From: Verrucomicrobiaceae bacterium
GTDB taxonomy: Bacteria; Verrucomicrobiota; Verrucomicrobiia; Verrucomicrobiales; Akkermansiaceae
DNA length: 64,000 bases
Direction of reading: 5' to 3'
Assembly: GCA_027486655.1 (NCBI GenBank)
Contig: JAIXOR010000003.1
Span: 82,951 to 146,950 of the forward strand
The notes below the pieces were generated by a model. That model did not search any database. It had not been told where the DNA came from and saw nothing but the letters and a program-made list of their open reading frames with translations. Position 1 is the stretch's first letter, and every line of letters starts with the position of its first letter. This document shows positions 39,301 through 50,091 of the stretch, piece after piece. The position numbers and the translations under genes were made by a program.

Positions 39301-39644
39301 TGGGTCTTCATCAGCTTGACGAGCATCGACTCCTCCGGTTTGCCCTTCACGATCACGGTGGAACCGTCCTCGCGGGGCTGGAAGGCGAATTCAGGACGGT
39401 CAAATCTCAGTGGCGCCTTCTTGGGCTCACGGGTCCCGGAGTCCGGGCCGTGGCAATGATAGCAGTTCTCCGAGAGGATCGGCTGGATGTGCGTGTTGAA
39501 CGAAAGCCGCCCGGACTCGGCAGGCGATGCGGACGTCCGGGCCTTTTCCGCAGAGGACTCCGCGGAAGGCTTGCACGACGCGCCCAGCAGGGCGGCGAGG
39601 GACGGGACGAGGATGACAAGGGCTTTTCTCATGTTCCGAAGCAC
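36381..39644 (-). CDS. PSCyt1-DUF1549-LamG-DUF1553 (PSD1) protein
   Basis: Heme motif CYHCHG (PSCyt1), [23 protein letters not shown], LamG-like middle region, C-terminal [15 protein letters not shown]. Confidence 0.92.
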   Translation of the reverse strand: MLRNMRKALVILVPSLAALLGASCKPSAESSAEKARTSASPAESGRLSFNTHIQPILSENCYHCHGPDSGTREPKKAPLRFDRPEFAFQPREDGSTVIVKGKPEESMLVKLMKTQDPDLIMPPPKSHKKLTPDQIAIVERWIEQGAEYEEHWSFIPPRKPPVPPAAHAESVRNPIDSFIQAKLTEKNLTPSPPDDPRSLIRRAALDLTGLLPAAADVEAFAKNPSDEAYLAYLDKLFSSSAYAEHRTRYWLDYARYADTHGLHFDNARAIWPYRDYVIRSFAANKRYDAFVREQLAGDQIPAKSADEWIATGYIRCNVSTNEGGTIPEEIHANNTRDRAEAFGAAFLGLTVGCAACHDHKFDPVSQKDFYSLAAFFNNTSEKPWDENRADTRPILNVPEGQAKAALDALVASRSAEAAKYDALRRSAAARFGEWLRSGNKPAAVPAEALELRLRFDEGKGDVVKNSAPGAKTPAYKATTNPLVWGESVWLWPAARIDIAGELVLPDQGDFEADHGFSAGSWINLRMKTGNATTGNGAILSRMGGPDDLAHRGWDVFIDGDKLVVHIIHQWPQHALRVEAPGIPRGEWVHVGFAYDGSRSAKGLKLFVNGQPRAASVTNDSLQAGQTIRNALPFQLGRRHNNQALLRETSFQDLRLYRRALSDAEFARLPFEDRAAEVVATAADPAAWSAIDRFNVLERFFVGRDPEAGKLRAAIADLDRRIEEAGKGGAPVMIATERESLGHAWILDRGVYTARREMVTPATPSFLKLAAPGTSRLDLAEWLFSAENPLFARVTVNRMWQEVFGTALVETTDDFGIMGARPSHPELLDWLAVEFRESGWNLRHIYQLMLTSHAYRQSREVTQDRLAADPSNRLLSRGPRFRMDAEVLRDTALQASGLLVNKTGGPPVKPYQPPGIWEAVSMPESNTLKYKQESGEALYRRSLYTFWKRFAPPPSLETFDAQAREVVCVRRARTNTPLQALVSMNDPQFFEAARKLAERAIREASAAEQRLDFMALTLISRPLQAREKSLLMDSHKRFAEHYKAKPEDARALLTNGESPADPAMDPVDIATWAMVANQFLNLDETLTK

Positions 39645-39734
39645 GCTGAAAACGGAGCGTTGACCTCACACTCTTACACCAATCGCACGGATCGACAACC
39701 CGGGCGGAACCGTGTTCGCGGGAGCGCCACCGCA

Positions 39735-41075
39735 TCAGATGCGGTAGTAGTCCTCCCAGCCCTTGCGAGGAGCCGGGGCGAGCAGGGCGTTTGCCTCGGG
39801 ACGGTTGGTGATGCGGCCCGTCGCGGGGTCGAACTCGATTTTACCGCCAAGCCTCTGGGCGATCACGCCTAACAGAAAGACCTGCGAGAGCGGGGCGGCC
39901 ACCGCCATGGAGGACTTGCACTCCATCTCGCCACGGCAGCCTTTGACGAAATTGACGAAGTGGCTGCGAGTCTCATCGGACTTGTAGTCCGGCAGTGTCG
40001 CTTTCATCTCCGCAGCCTTGGCGGCGGGGACGATGGACAGGGTCTTCTCATGGGTCGTGCCGGTAAGCACGAGGTCCTTGGAGTAGAGGATCTTGCCATT
40101 GGCCGGGAGCTTCATGCCGGCCATTTCCGGAGGAAGCGGCGGCGCGTTTTTCACCCCGTCCCGCCAGGTCACTTCGCAGGGCGGCATCGCTCCGCGGGCG
40201 GGGAAGGAAAAGCGGATGGTGGATGCCATCGGGAAGATCTCCCTGCGGCGGCCTTCAAGTTGCAGGGCCTCGACGGAGGTGGGCAGGCCGAGCTTGAGGA
40301 AGCGGTGGCAGGTATCGAGAATGTGCGGACCCCAATCGCCAAAGGCGCCGTTGCCGTATTCGAACCAGCTGCGCCAGTTGCCAGGATGGAGGTATTTGCT
40401 GAATGGCTTCTCCACGGCAGGGCCGGTCCAGACATCCCAATCGATGCCACCCGGAAGGCTCTCACCGGTTTGGAATCCATCGAACTTCCAAGGATGCCAG
40501 CGACGCGCGCTGTTCATGAAGGCATCAATGCGGGTGACGTCGCGGATGATGCCGGCCTCGGTCCAGGCCTTGAACTGATAGAAGTTGTCGCCCGAGTGTC
40601 CCTGGTTTCCCATCTGCGCGGCAACCTTGAACTTCCTTTCCGCAGCCATCAGCAACTCGCACTCCTGGAACGTGTGGGCGAGCGGCTTTTCGACGTAGAA
40701 ATGCTTGCCCAGCGAGGCCGCATGCATGCAGACCGGAAAATGGGTGTGATCGGGGGTGCCAACGCAGACCGCATCGATGTCCTTTGCCATGCGATCGAAC
40801 ATTTTGCGGAAGTCCTGGAAGAACGGGACGCCCGGATGCTCCTTGCGGAGCTTCGCGCCCTGTTTCTCATCCACATCGCAGAATGCGGCGATGTGGACCA
40901 TGCCGGTCTTGATGAACGAACGGGTGATCTCCTCGGCGCGCTGGCCGATGCCGACAAAGGCCATGCGGACCTTCTGCCCGTCCGGCGCGGCGTGGCTGCG
41001 GGCGAGCGGCAAGGCCGCGGCGGCGGCCAGTGAGGTTCCAAGAAATCGGCGACGGTCGAGGGTTTTCATGGACAC
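39735..41075 (-). CDS. Gfo/Idh/MocA-family oxidoreductase with Tat signal
   Basis: DRRRFLGTSLAAAAALPLA; VGIGQRAEEI...GTPDHTHFPVCMHAASLGKHFYVEKPLAHT. Confidence 0.93.
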   Translation of the reverse strand: MSMKTLDRRRFLGTSLAAAAALPLARSHAAPDGQKVRMAFVGIGQRAEEITRSFIKTGMVHIAAFCDVDEKQGAKLRKEHPGVPFFQDFRKMFDRMAKDIDAVCVGTPDHTHFPVCMHAASLGKHFYVEKPLAHTFQECELLMAAERKFKVAAQMGNQGHSGDNFYQFKAWTEAGIIRDVTRIDAFMNSARRWHPWKFDGFQTGESLPGGIDWDVWTGPAVEKPFSKYLHPGNWRSWFEYGNGAFGDWGPHILDTCHRFLKLGLPTSVEALQLEGRRREIFPMASTIRFSFPARGAMPPCEVTWRDGVKNAPPLPPEMAGMKLPANGKILYSKDLVLTGTTHEKTLSIVPAAKAAEMKATLPDYKSDETRSHFVNFVKGCRGEMECKSSMAVAAPLSQVFLLGVIAQRLGGKIEFDPATGRITNRPEANALLAPAPRKGWEDYYRI

Positions 41076-41113
41076 CCTAAACCCACGGAAAATGGCGGAT
41101 CTTTCAAGCGCAC

Positions 41114-44100
41114 TCAGGGAGCGGCAACCTCCAGCGTGAGAAACCGCCGGCCGCCCGGACCGGCCATCGGAATCGATGCGGTGCGGAGTTCGTAGCTGCC
41201 GAGATCCTGAATGGTCTCCGAAACCCCGGCGGCGCTCCAGGTGCCTTGCAGGAGATCATCGCTCCACTTGACCACCCCGGCCACTCCGGTGGTGCCCTTC
41301 GCACGGCGGTAAGTCATCGAAAGCACTCCGCCTTGGGCCGTGGAGGCGGTCACGACGGGACCATCCACGAGGCTTGGATTCAGGCCTGCGAAATACTCCA
41401 TCAGATTGACGAAACCATCTCCATCGGGGTCGCCCTTTTCCGAAGGATCGGAAAGTCCGCTGAAGGATGCGATCCAATCCGCATAGGCAGGGGGCGTGAC
41501 CGTGAGTGTCCCGGCGACGAAATCGAAATCGTAGTTCGCGGGATCGAAGCTTCCGCCCGTCGGCGCGGAGGGGGTGATGGTGTAGGTCCCGGGTGGATCG
41601 TTCGCCGCCAAGCCACCGGAGGCGGTGAGCGTCACCGTCCCGATGGTTTCCGATCCGACAAGCCCGCTCGCCGCGAAGGCCGTCTGACCCGTGCCGAGGG
41701 TGAGGACGGAACCGAAGGTCTTGCTGCGGTTGTCCGCGGTGATCGTGGCGATCTTCGGTGCGACATTGCTCGGCACGGTGGGCACGCTCACCGCGAGCGC
41801 ACCGACACTGGTGCACACCACGTCCCCGGAATAGCCGCCTGCACTCACGCCCGCAGCGAGGCGCACATGGATGGGCGTGGAGGCGATGCTTCCAGTGCCC
41901 GCCACCGTCAGCGATGGCGCGTAGCCCGAAGTGCCGGCCGGGTCTTGCGAAACCTCGAAACCGGCGGGCGCGGTGACGACAATGCCTGCTGTTAGATTGG
42001 ACCCGGAGACTGAGAACGACGAGGGCGATGCCGATGGCGAGCCATAGACCGAAGGCACGGCGGCAAGCGCGCCCGTAGTGGAAACGACCGGAGTGACTGT
42101 GACAGGAATGCCGGTGAGAACCACGTCATCCACACGAAACTGGGCGGAGGTGCTGGTCTGGCGGAAGCGGATGCGCAGATTCGGCGTGGATGGGATGGTG
42201 CCGGTGGGTGTGACCTTCAACCACGTGGTGGTCCCGCTGCCAGTGGGACGGGTGTAGGTGAGCGGCGTGTAAGTGGTGCCATCGGTGCTCGTTTCAATCA
42301 CCAGTTCGTTGCTGGAGGCGGTGGTCGCTTTGTAGTGCCCCACGCTGAGCGAAAGTCCGGAGTGACCGGAGGTGTTGATGCCGCTGATCTGATAGAAGAT
42401 CGTCGATCCTGTGGCGAGGAACACATTTCCGCTGCCGGATGCACCGGCGTATCCACTGGACGGCTGGGTGTTTCTGACATCCCCGGTGCCGGTGAAGGTG
42501 TATCCGGAGTTCTGGAACGAGTGGGTGGCGATGGGGGTGGTTGCTGTAGGCGTCCCCATGTTTTCCGAGAAGAGCGTGACGGGAGTGGCGCTTGTGGGAT
42601 TGATGGTGATCTGGAGGACGGCGGTTCCGGTTCCGGCGGTGTTGGTGGCGGAGATCGTGACGCTGGTGGTGCCCGCCGCAGTGGGCACGCCGCTGATCAA
42701 GCCGGTGGAAGGGTTCACCGTGAGGCCGGAAGGAAGGGTGGCGGCACCGAACGAAGTCGGCACATTCGCCGCAGTGATCTGATAGGTGAATGCGAGGCCC
42801 ACGGTGCCGGTGGCGGTGGTGGTGCTGGTAATGACGGGGGCCACCGGCGGACCTGTGGAGGTGTTGCGTGGATTCGGGGAAGCAGCGGCAAAGTCCGCGG
42901 AGTTGTTTCCGGTATCGGTCGCTCCGCCCCCCGCGCGGAAGATCGCGGTGGTGGTGGAGGGTGAGGGTGCCGGGCTGCCTTCAGAGGCATTGGCCGTTCC
43001 ATAGCCGACGAAATCCTGCAAGCCACTGGCTCCTGCCGGTGAGGCCCCGCTGATGGGCGTGGTGGAACTGCGCAGGGCCACTTTCCCGGAGGTTGCGGCC
43101 ATCGCGATGTTGGCCGTGGCATCCGGAGCGGGGATGACCGCTCCAGAGGTCCCGCTTCCGAGCCCGACAAGGTAATAGGCCCCGGGAGCGATGGATCCGC
43201 TCAAGAACGCGGCCGCCCAGGTGACGCCGGTGGAGGATGCATACTGGACCGACCAACCCGTTAGATTCACCGCGGAGGAACTGCGGTTGTAGAGCTCCAC
43301 ATAGTCCTGGCGGTAGGCAGCCCCGGTGTTCCCTCCCGCACCGTAAACCTGGCTAATCAACACGGGAGACTCGACCACGGTGAAATCGGAACTGCTGGTG
43401 CCCGTGCCGAAGGAATTCACCACGGTGATCGGCCCGGTGGTGGCGAGAGCCGGGACCGTGAAAGTGATCTCCGTGAGGGAAACCACCGTGAATGCCGTGT
43501 CCACCCCGTTGATCCTCACCGCCGTGACTCCAGCGAAGTTGGATCCGGAAACCACGACCGCGGCACCGGTCTGGCCGCTTCCGGGTGTGAACGAGGTGAC
43601 AACCGGCACACCGGATCCGGCAAGCACCGTCACCGACCGGGCGGCGGAGGTGGAGGTGGCGCCCTCAGCATCGGTGGCCCTGGCCGTGATCTGATAGACG
43701 CCTGCCGCGGCGGGAGTCCAGCTCAACGCATACGGAGCGTCCGCATCCACGCCGAGCGAGTTGGTACCTTCGAAGAACTCGACCTGGGCGACCGAGCCCG
43801 GAGCCGATCCGATGGCAAGATCGGTGGCGGTGGCCCCGAGGGCCACCGGAGATCCCGCCAGCACGATTGTTCCTTCGGCGGGCGAAGTCAGCGATACGGA
43901 GGGTGGCGGATTGGTTTCGACGGAGGTGCCGCCGGTGACCACCAGCGAATAGGGCTGGGCGGCATTGGTTAGATTGCCATCCAGCGAGACGGTGACGGTG
44001 TAATCCCCAGCCTGGGTGGGGGCGGAGATGAGGACCTGCTCGACGTTGTCCACATTGTTCTTTCCTCTAACAGCCAAGGCGGACATCGAGGCCGTGGACC

Positions 44101-45877
44101 ATGTCCCCACGAAGGGCATCACGAAGGGCATGACGACGGTCGTCCCATCCGGAGCGGTGATTTTCGCATCCAGATTGTGGACCAGATTGGGCACCCGGCT
44201 GTCCGTGCCGGTCTGGACGGCGCCGGCGGGATCCGTCCAGCAGAGCGTGGCGCGGATGGGACTGACACCATCCCAGGTGAAGGTGTGGTTGCGGGAGGTG
44301 ACCGAGGAGGTGAGCGTGTTTTCAATGATCTTGGGCGCTGCGAGGCTCGCCTTGTGGGCAAGCAGGGTGTCGGCAGCGGCCTTCACATGGATGAGGCCCC
44401 AGCCGTAGGTGTAGTCGGGGCCAGGATTGCCGAGATCATCGGCGGTGTGAATGAGCAGGGACTTGAGGGTGCTGGCACGCATCCGCTGCCCGGAGAACTC
44501 GCGGCCGTAGAGTTGTTGAATGAGGGCCGCGGAGCCCATCGCACCGGGAGTGGCCATGCTGGTGCCGTCGTAGGTGCCGTCATAGGCGGCATTGCCGGTG
44601 GCGATCGAGGAATAGACCCCGATGCCATTGGCGACGAGGTCCGGCTTGATGCGACCGTCGTCACAGGGGCCGAGACTCGAAAAGTAGGCGATGACACCAG
44701 CGGCAGGAGCACGGACACCTGCGGCGACGGCATCATCGACCGCGCCGATCGTCATGATGTTCTTGGCGAGGCCGCTGAAGGTGATGGACTGGAAGCCATT
44801 GCGGGCGGTGAGGAGATCCTGTTCATTTCCCGCGGCCCAGAATGGAAGGTAGTAGGGCAGGCTGGCGGCAACCGCGTCCACGCTGGAGGCCTCGGTTTCA
44901 TAGACGCCCATGTCTGCGGTGGTGGCATCGAATCCGTAGGAATGGTTCGAGAGCGGGATGCGGGTGGTGTCCCCCGCCGTGGCGGCGCCGGCTGCGGTCA
45001 TTTCCGCATAGTCCTCGTTCCAATCGTAGGAATCGATCGACACCTGCGGGGCCATGCCCTTGGCGCTGGCATCGACACCGGAAGCCCCGATGGTGCCTGC
45101 GACGTGGGTGGCGTGATCGTCGAGCGCGGCGGTTGCATCCTGAAGGGTGACCCTGCCAGTGAGTTCCCGATGGGTGCTTCGCACCGATCCTCCGTCCCAG
45201 ACGCCCACTTTGACACCGGATCCGGTGAGCGAATACGGCGAAGGCACGAGCAGGTTCGCCCCGGTGGAAATGGCGGCGTTGAGATTGCGGGCTGTGCGAT
45301 AGAGCGGTTGATCGCCACGGATGTCGTGCAGCGTGGAGAAGCCTTTGCCGGGGCCTTCCTTGTGGAGCGGGATGCCCAGTTCGGCGGCGCGGGCCTCGAC
45401 CGCCGCTTTTTGGTCCCTTTCGAGCCGTCGGATCTCCGCCTCCACCCTCGCCCTCGTCGCGGGGTCACTCATGTCCGCACCGCGGAGGATGCCGGCGATG
45501 GTTCTTCCACCTCCAGCCGCAACGCGCACGGATGGCCTCGCCGCGGGCGATGGCTCGCGGGGCTCGGATTTCAATCCCACGGGAAGCAAGCCGGAAGGAA
45601 GGTCCTCAGGATCCGCCGGGACGGAAACCCCGGTGCGTTCATCCCTCCGCAAACGACTCGTTGAATGAGGGCCCGGATGTCCCGATGGCTCCTCCGAATC
45701 CCCCCCAACAAACACCGCCTCGGCCGCCGCGGACAACTCCCCTGCTGCGGACCCGGCACGCGAGGCAACCGGATGCAAATGCCCCGGTGTTGCCCTCCGG
45801 AGATCGTGATTGGCAAGGATCGCAATGAAGACCAGCAACGCGGCGGCGAAGGACAGACGAATCGTAAACTTGCTCAT
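41114..45877 (-). CDS. large secreted S8 (subtilisin-like) protease with TIG, lamin-tail-like, putative Ig and MBG-like repeats
   Basis: VKVGVWDGGSVRSTH, DDHATHVAGTIGA, YDGTSMATPGAMGSAALI; C-terminal GDPDGDGFVNLMEYFAGLNP...RRFLTLEV. Confidence 0.9.
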   Translation of the reverse strand: MSKFTIRLSFAAALLVFIAILANHDLRRATPGHLHPVASRAGSAAGELSAAAEAVFVGGDSEEPSGHPGPHSTSRLRRDERTGVSVPADPEDLPSGLLPVGLKSEPREPSPAARPSVRVAAGGGRTIAGILRGADMSDPATRARVEAEIRRLERDQKAAVEARAAELGIPLHKEGPGKGFSTLHDIRGDQPLYRTARNLNAAISTGANLLVPSPYSLTGSGVKVGVWDGGSVRSTHRELTGRVTLQDATAALDDHATHVAGTIGASGVDASAKGMAPQVSIDSYDWNEDYAEMTAAGAATAGDTTRIPLSNHSYGFDATTADMGVYETEASSVDAVAASLPYYLPFWAAGNEQDLLTARNGFQSITFSGLAKNIMTIGAVDDAVAAGVRAPAAGVIAYFSSLGPCDDGRIKPDLVANGIGVYSSIATGNAAYDGTYDGTSMATPGAMGSAALIQQLYGREFSGQRMRASTLKSLLIHTADDLGNPGPDYTYGWGLIHVKAAADTLLAHKASLAAPKIIENTLTSSVTSRNHTFTWDGVSPIRATLCWTDPAGAVQTGTDSRVPNLVHNLDAKITAPDGTTVVMPFVMPFVGTWSTASMSALAVRGKNNVDNVEQVLISAPTQAGDYTVTVSLDGNLTNAAQPYSLVVTGGTSVETNPPPSVSLTSPAEGTIVLAGSPVALGATATDLAIGSAPGSVAQVEFFEGTNSLGVDADAPYALSWTPAAAGVYQITARATDAEGATSTSAARSVTVLAGSGVPVVTSFTPGSGQTGAAVVVSGSNFAGVTAVRINGVDTAFTVVSLTEITFTVPALATTGPITVVNSFGTGTSSSDFTVVESPVLISQVYGAGGNTGAAYRQDYVELYNRSSSAVNLTGWSVQYASSTGVTWAAAFLSGSIAPGAYYLVGLGSGTSGAVIPAPDATANIAMAATSGKVALRSSTTPISGASPAGASGLQDFVGYGTANASEGSPAPSPSTTTAIFRAGGGATDTGNNSADFAAASPNPRNTSTGPPVAPVITSTTTATGTVGLAFTYQITAANVPTSFGAATLPSGLTVNPSTGLISGVPTAAGTTSVTISATNTAGTGTAVLQITINPTSATPVTLFSENMGTPTATTPIATHSFQNSGYTFTGTGDVRNTQPSSGYAGASGSGNVFLATGSTIFYQISGINTSGHSGLSLSVGHYKATTASSNELVIETSTDGTTYTPLTYTRPTGSGTTTWLKVTPTGTIPSTPNLRIRFRQTSTSAQFRVDDVVLTGIPVTVTPVVSTTGALAAVPSVYGSPSASPSSFSVSGSNLTAGIVVTAPAGFEVSQDPAGTSGYAPSLTVAGTGSIASTPIHVRLAAGVSAGGYSGDVVCTSVGALAVSVPTVPSNVAPKIATITADNRSKTFGSVLTLGTGQTAFAASGLVGSETIGTVTLTASGGLAANDPPGTYTITPSAPTGGSFDPANYDFDFVAGTLTVTPPAYADWIASFSGLSDPSEKGDPDGDGFVNLMEYFAGLNPSLVDGPVVTASTAQGGVLSMTYRRAKGTTGVAGVVKWSDDLLQGTWSAAGVSETIQDLGSYELRTASIPMAGPGGRRFLTLEVAAP

Positions 45878-45962
45878 GGTGGGGGACGGGATGGGCATGA
45901 CAAAACCCCATCCGGCATCCAAGGAGCGGAGTGGGGCGATTTCGAAACAAACGGGAGGCGAT

Positions 45963-46973
45963 TCAGCGGGAACGCACCCGCTGCCAATCCTCTTCGGTCA
46001 GACAGCAGGGATCTGCGGCGACCAAATGGCCGTCCGCCACCTCCGTGAGAGCAAGTTCCATGCCAACGGTCTCCTCGTAGCGGGCATGGCCGATGCGGTG
46101 GCCGAAGGCGCTTCCCTTCGGCGGGTCAATCGGTGAAGGCACATCGCCTTCTAACAGAATCCTCGGCCGCCGGACCCTGGGATCATGGGAGGGAATGGCG
46201 GAGAGCAGCGCCTTGGTGTAGGCATGGCGGGGCTCGCGGTAAATGGCCTCGGAGGAGGCGAGTTCGACGATTTTTCCCAAATACATGACCGCCACCCGGT
46301 CGCTGACATGTTTCACCACCGAGAGGTCGTGGGCGATGAAGAGATAGGAAAGCCCGAAGTCCTTCTGGAGCTCCACCAGCAGGTTGAGGATCTGCGACTG
46401 GATGGACACATCGAGGGCGGAGACCGGTTCGTCGCAAACGATGAGCTTGGGCTTGAGGGCGAGCGCGCGGGCGATGCCGATGCGCTGGCGCTGGCCGCCG
46501 GAAAACTCGAACGAATACCTTTCCGCCGCGGACGAGGGAAGCCCGACACGGTCGAGAAGCTCGTCCACCCGCTTGAGTCGCTCGGCCCGGTTGCCGATGC
46601 CGTGGATGATGAAGGGCTCCTCGATGATCGAGCGCACGCTCATGCGCGGATCAAGCGACTCTGCGGGATCCTGGAAGATCATCTGGACATCCCGGCGCAG
46701 CGGACGCAGTTCCCGTTGGGAAAGCGTGGTGATATCCACTCCGCCAAAGCGGATCGAGCCGGAGGTGGGTTTGAGCAGGCGGACGATCGCCTTTCCCAGC
46801 GTGGACTTGCCACATCCGGATTCACCGACCAGCCCGAGAGTTTCTCCCGGAGCGATCGAAAAGGACACACCGTCCACGGCTCTCACCGCACCGGTTTGGC
46901 GCAACAGAACGCCCCCGCGCACCGGGAAATGGACGCGCAGCCCGTCGACGGAAAGCAGGGATGGATCATTCAT
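45963..46973 (-). CDS. peptide ABC transporter ATP-binding protein (OppF-like)
   Basis: [55 protein letters not shown]. Confidence 0.9.
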   Translation of the reverse strand: MNDPSLLSVDGLRVHFPVRGGVLLRQTGAVRAVDGVSFSIAPGETLGLVGESGCGKSTLGKAIVRLLKPTSGSIRFGGVDITTLSQRELRPLRRDVQMIFQDPAESLDPRMSVRSIIEEPFIIHGIGNRAERLKRVDELLDRVGLPSSAAERYSFEFSGGQRQRIGIARALALKPKLIVCDEPVSALDVSIQSQILNLLVELQKDFGLSYLFIAHDLSVVKHVSDRVAVMYLGKIVELASSEAIYREPRHAYTKALLSAIPSHDPRVRRPRILLEGDVPSPIDPPKGSAFGHRIGHARYEETVGMELALTEVADGHLVAADPCCLTEEDWQRVRSR

Positions 46974-47965
46974 GGCTGATAGCATTCCGGGCAGGTCTCC
47001 ACCCAATGTCCCGGCGAGACCTCGGCGAATCCCGGCCGCTCGCGGGTGCCCATGCCGCCTGCGGTGATGCGGCCCATGCGCTGGCAGAATCGGCAGCCAT
47101 GAGTGTGGTCCGCAAGCGAGGCCACCATGCCGGGGATGGTGCTGAGAACGGATTTGGAAGGAGTTTCCAAGGTGGGAATGGAGCGCAGCAGGCCCTTGGT
47201 GTAGGCATGGAGGGGACGTGCGAACAATTCGGACGACGAGGCCTTTTCCACAACACGCCCGGCATACATCACGACCACCTCGTCGCAGCTTTCCGCGATC
47301 ACTCCGAGATCGTGGGTGATGAGGATGACGGACATCCCCATCTCCTGTTGCAGGCGGCCGATCAAATCGAGGATCTGGGCCTGCACGGTCACATCCAGGG
47401 CGGTGGTCGGTTCATCCGCGATGACCAGAGAGGGCCGGCACGCCAGGGCGAGTGCGATCACAATCCGCTGTCTCATGCCGCCGGAAAGCTGGTGCGGGTA
47501 ATCCATCATGCGCTTTTCCGGAGCAGGGATGCGGACCAGCTTGAGCATCTCCACGGATGCGTCCCACGCCTCCTTTTTCGAGAGTTTTGTATGGAGACGG
47601 AAGACCTCGGAAACCTGCCTGCCGATGCGGTGCACCGGGTTCAGAGCGGACATCGGCTCCTGGAAGATCACGCCGATCTCCCCGCCGCGGATCTTTCGAA
47701 TCTCGGCCTCGCTGGCATGGACAAGATCGCGCCCCTTGAAGCGGACCTCACCGCCGAGGATCTTGCCGGCCGGCTGCGGCAAAAGGCGCACGATGGACAT
47801 GGCCGTCACGCTCTTGCCACATCCGGACTCGCCGACAATGCCCACGGTTTTTCCGGAGGGCACCGTGAACGAAACCTGGTCCACGGCCCGGAGAAGCCCG
47901 CGCTCCGTTTCAAAGGAAGTGATCAGCTTGTCCACCTCCAGAATGTTCTCAGGGGCTGCGTTCAT
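46970..47965 (-). CDS. peptide ABC transporter ATP-binding protein (OppD-like)
   Basis: [56 protein letters not shown]; 4-bp overlap with next gene. Confidence 0.9.
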   Translation of the reverse strand: MNAAPENILEVDKLITSFETERGLLRAVDQVSFTVPSGKTVGIVGESGCGKSVTAMSIVRLLPQPAGKILGGEVRFKGRDLVHASEAEIRKIRGGEIGVIFQEPMSALNPVHRIGRQVSEVFRLHTKLSKKEAWDASVEMLKLVRIPAPEKRMMDYPHQLSGGMRQRIVIALALACRPSLVIADEPTTALDVTVQAQILDLIGRLQQEMGMSVILITHDLGVIAESCDEVVVMYAGRVVEKASSSELFARPLHAYTKGLLRSIPTLETPSKSVLSTIPGMVASLADHTHGCRFCQRMGRITAGGMGTRERPGFAEVSPGHWVETCPECYQP

Positions 47966-50091
47966 GGCGTCTCGATTTCATTGCCGGACTCGGGCTCCGG
48001 CTTTTCCCGATAGAAATCCACGATCCGGGTGGACTCGGGAAACTTCGCGCCGGTGCGGCGCGCGGCGCGTGTGGCGGACTGCATCTCCTGATCGATCCAG
48101 AAGACGAACACCTCATGGGGATCGAACACCACGGGAGGACAAAAGCGGGTGTTTTCCGAATCCGGCCAACGCACCCACCGCCATGAGCCGAGGCGGACAA
48201 AGTCAACCGTGTATCCGGGGACAAAGATCGCCTCGTCATGCATGATGCGCTGAAGCTTGATGGAGGCCTCACGCACCTCCTCCTCGTTCGCTCCGGTGCG
48301 CACACGCTCGGAGAGGACGTCCGTGTCCGGTCTGGCCCAGACAAAGAGATTGTTGGTCTGGGGTTTGACATTGCCCTTCTCGTCCCGGGCGGTGCTGGAG
48401 TGAAGATACTGATAGTAGTCCGGCAGCGGAGGCGTGACCAGCCAGCTGCTGAAGGCCATCTCGTGCTGCTTCTGCATCTCTTTCTTGTAGGCGACAGTGA
48501 ACTCCAGCCCGTCCAGCCGCAGCTCGAACCCGCATGCCTTCGCGTCCTCCCGGAGGATGGCCAGCATGCGGTCATACAAGGGCATGGTGGGGTAGGTCAC
48601 CGATACGGAAAGCCGCGAGCCGTCAGGACCCACCAGGTATCCTTCGCGGTCCTCCTTCGAATATCCGGCACGCCGGAACGCCTCGCGGGCGAGATCCACC
48701 GAGTAGGGCCGGGCGCGGATCGAGGGATCACTGAAACGGCCGTATCCCTCATAAAACGCGTTGAGCCGCTGATAATCCCCGCGGAACATGACATCGATCA
48801 CCTTCTGCCAGTTCATCGAGTGCTGGATGCCGATGCGGACATCGAGATTGTCGAGTGGCGGCTTGCTCACATTCAGATAGAGTCCGCGCGGAAGTTTGGG
48901 ATAGCGGTTGTAGAAGGTCACCCGCTCGATGTATCCGTCGTAAACCGGATCGATCTGCGATTTCTCATACCACAACTCAGGCCGGGTGAGCAGATAGGTA
49001 TCCAGCTCGCCCGCACGGAAAAGCTCGAAGGCCTTCGATTCGTCACGCACGACCGTGTGCACGATCTTGTCCGGATTGAACCGGTATCGGTAGAACTTCC
49101 GATCCTTCGCCCACCAGTCCTTGACCCGCGTCTGGGTGATCGATGCCCCCTTGATGATCCCCTCCTCACGCACTTCGTAAGCTCCCGTGGTGGGAGGGAA
49201 ACGCCACTGGTAGCGCTCGCTGTAATCCGCCCCGTATTCCTTGTAAAACGCGGGCGGTGCCGGCTGGATCGCACCCGCGAAGAGCGGCGCGAACAGGTTC
49301 GCCTCCGGCACGGAAACCGAGAGCGTGAGATCGTCATAAACCGCCACCTGGGCGAGATTCTCGCGGTAGAACTGCTTTTGGAAGGGATTGACGATGAAGT
49401 CGGACACACGGACAAACACGCCGAGATGAAAATCACGGGCGCGGACCGGCTCTCCATCCGAATACCGTGCCTCGGGATCGAGCCGGAAAAAGATCGTGCG
49501 GCCGTCGTTGGACACCGCCCACTGCCTTGCCAGCCCGGGGATGAGCTCCATGGTTTCAGGATGCAGGTTGACCAAAGGCAGGTCGATGTAGTCATACAGA
49601 TCGCCCCGGAACGAGTTGTTTGAATTGTCGCCAAACGGGCGGATCGTCGGTGGAAAGGATTCGATGAACTTGCGGAACACCCCGCCCTTGCGCGCGGCGG
49701 GATCACCGATCTCGGGTTGCTCCATGCCGTCCTTCCAGACGAGGTCGGCCGGAACATCCGCAGGGGTTGCGGTTTTCAGATAGTCACCGAGGGATAGGCG
49801 GAAGCGCCATTTCCCCTCTTCGGCGCGCAGCCCCTCCAACTGCCGCCCCAGCCGTTCCGCATCGGCTCCCGTTGCCGCCGCGAGCTCGGCGGAAATCCGG
49901 GCGATCTCGGTGGTCGTGGCCTTGGACTGTTCTTCAAGCCAGCGGCGGATGTGGTTGTTGTAAACCGGAACAAAACCCTCCAGACCGCTGTTGCTGACAA
50001 CCCCGGAGGATTCCCTGCGACATCCGCCCAATCCCGGCATCAGCAGGCCGATGACGAGACACGCGAGGAACTGCATCAGGCGGAGCTTCAT
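47962..50091 (-). CDS. extracellular solute-binding protein (SBP_bac_5 family)
   Basis: Lipoprotein signal LACLVIGLLMPGLGGC; family-5 SBP features; ATG of 50089-50091 overlaps upstream gene stop. Confidence 0.88.
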   Translation of the reverse strand: MKLRLMQFLACLVIGLLMPGLGGCRRESSGVVSNSGLEGFVPVYNNHIRRWLEEQSKATTTEIARISAELAAATGADAERLGRQLEGLRAEEGKWRFRLSLGDYLKTATPADVPADLVWKDGMEQPEIGDPAARKGGVFRKFIESFPPTIRPFGDNSNNSFRGDLYDYIDLPLVNLHPETMELIPGLARQWAVSNDGRTIFFRLDPEARYSDGEPVRARDFHLGVFVRVSDFIVNPFQKQFYRENLAQVAVYDDLTLSVSVPEANLFAPLFAGAIQPAPPAFYKEYGADYSERYQWRFPPTTGAYEVREEGIIKGASITQTRVKDWWAKDRKFYRYRFNPDKIVHTVVRDESKAFELFRAGELDTYLLTRPELWYEKSQIDPVYDGYIERVTFYNRYPKLPRGLYLNVSKPPLDNLDVRIGIQHSMNWQKVIDVMFRGDYQRLNAFYEGYGRFSDPSIRARPYSVDLAREAFRRAGYSKEDREGYLVGPDGSRLSVSVTYPTMPLYDRMLAILREDAKACGFELRLDGLEFTVAYKKEMQKQHEMAFSSWLVTPPLPDYYQYLHSSTARDEKGNVKPQTNNLFVWARPDTDVLSERVRTGANEEEVREASIKLQRIMHDEAIFVPGYTVDFVRLGSWRWVRWPDSENTRFCPPVVFDPHEVFVFWIDQEMQSATRAARRTGAKFPESTRIVDFYREKPEPESGNEIETP

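Noticed and set aside
37089-39872. 927-aa ORF on the plus strand
   Set aside because: Fully antisense to the PSCyt1/PSD1 gene whose domains are unmistakable; long antisense frames are expected at this GC content.
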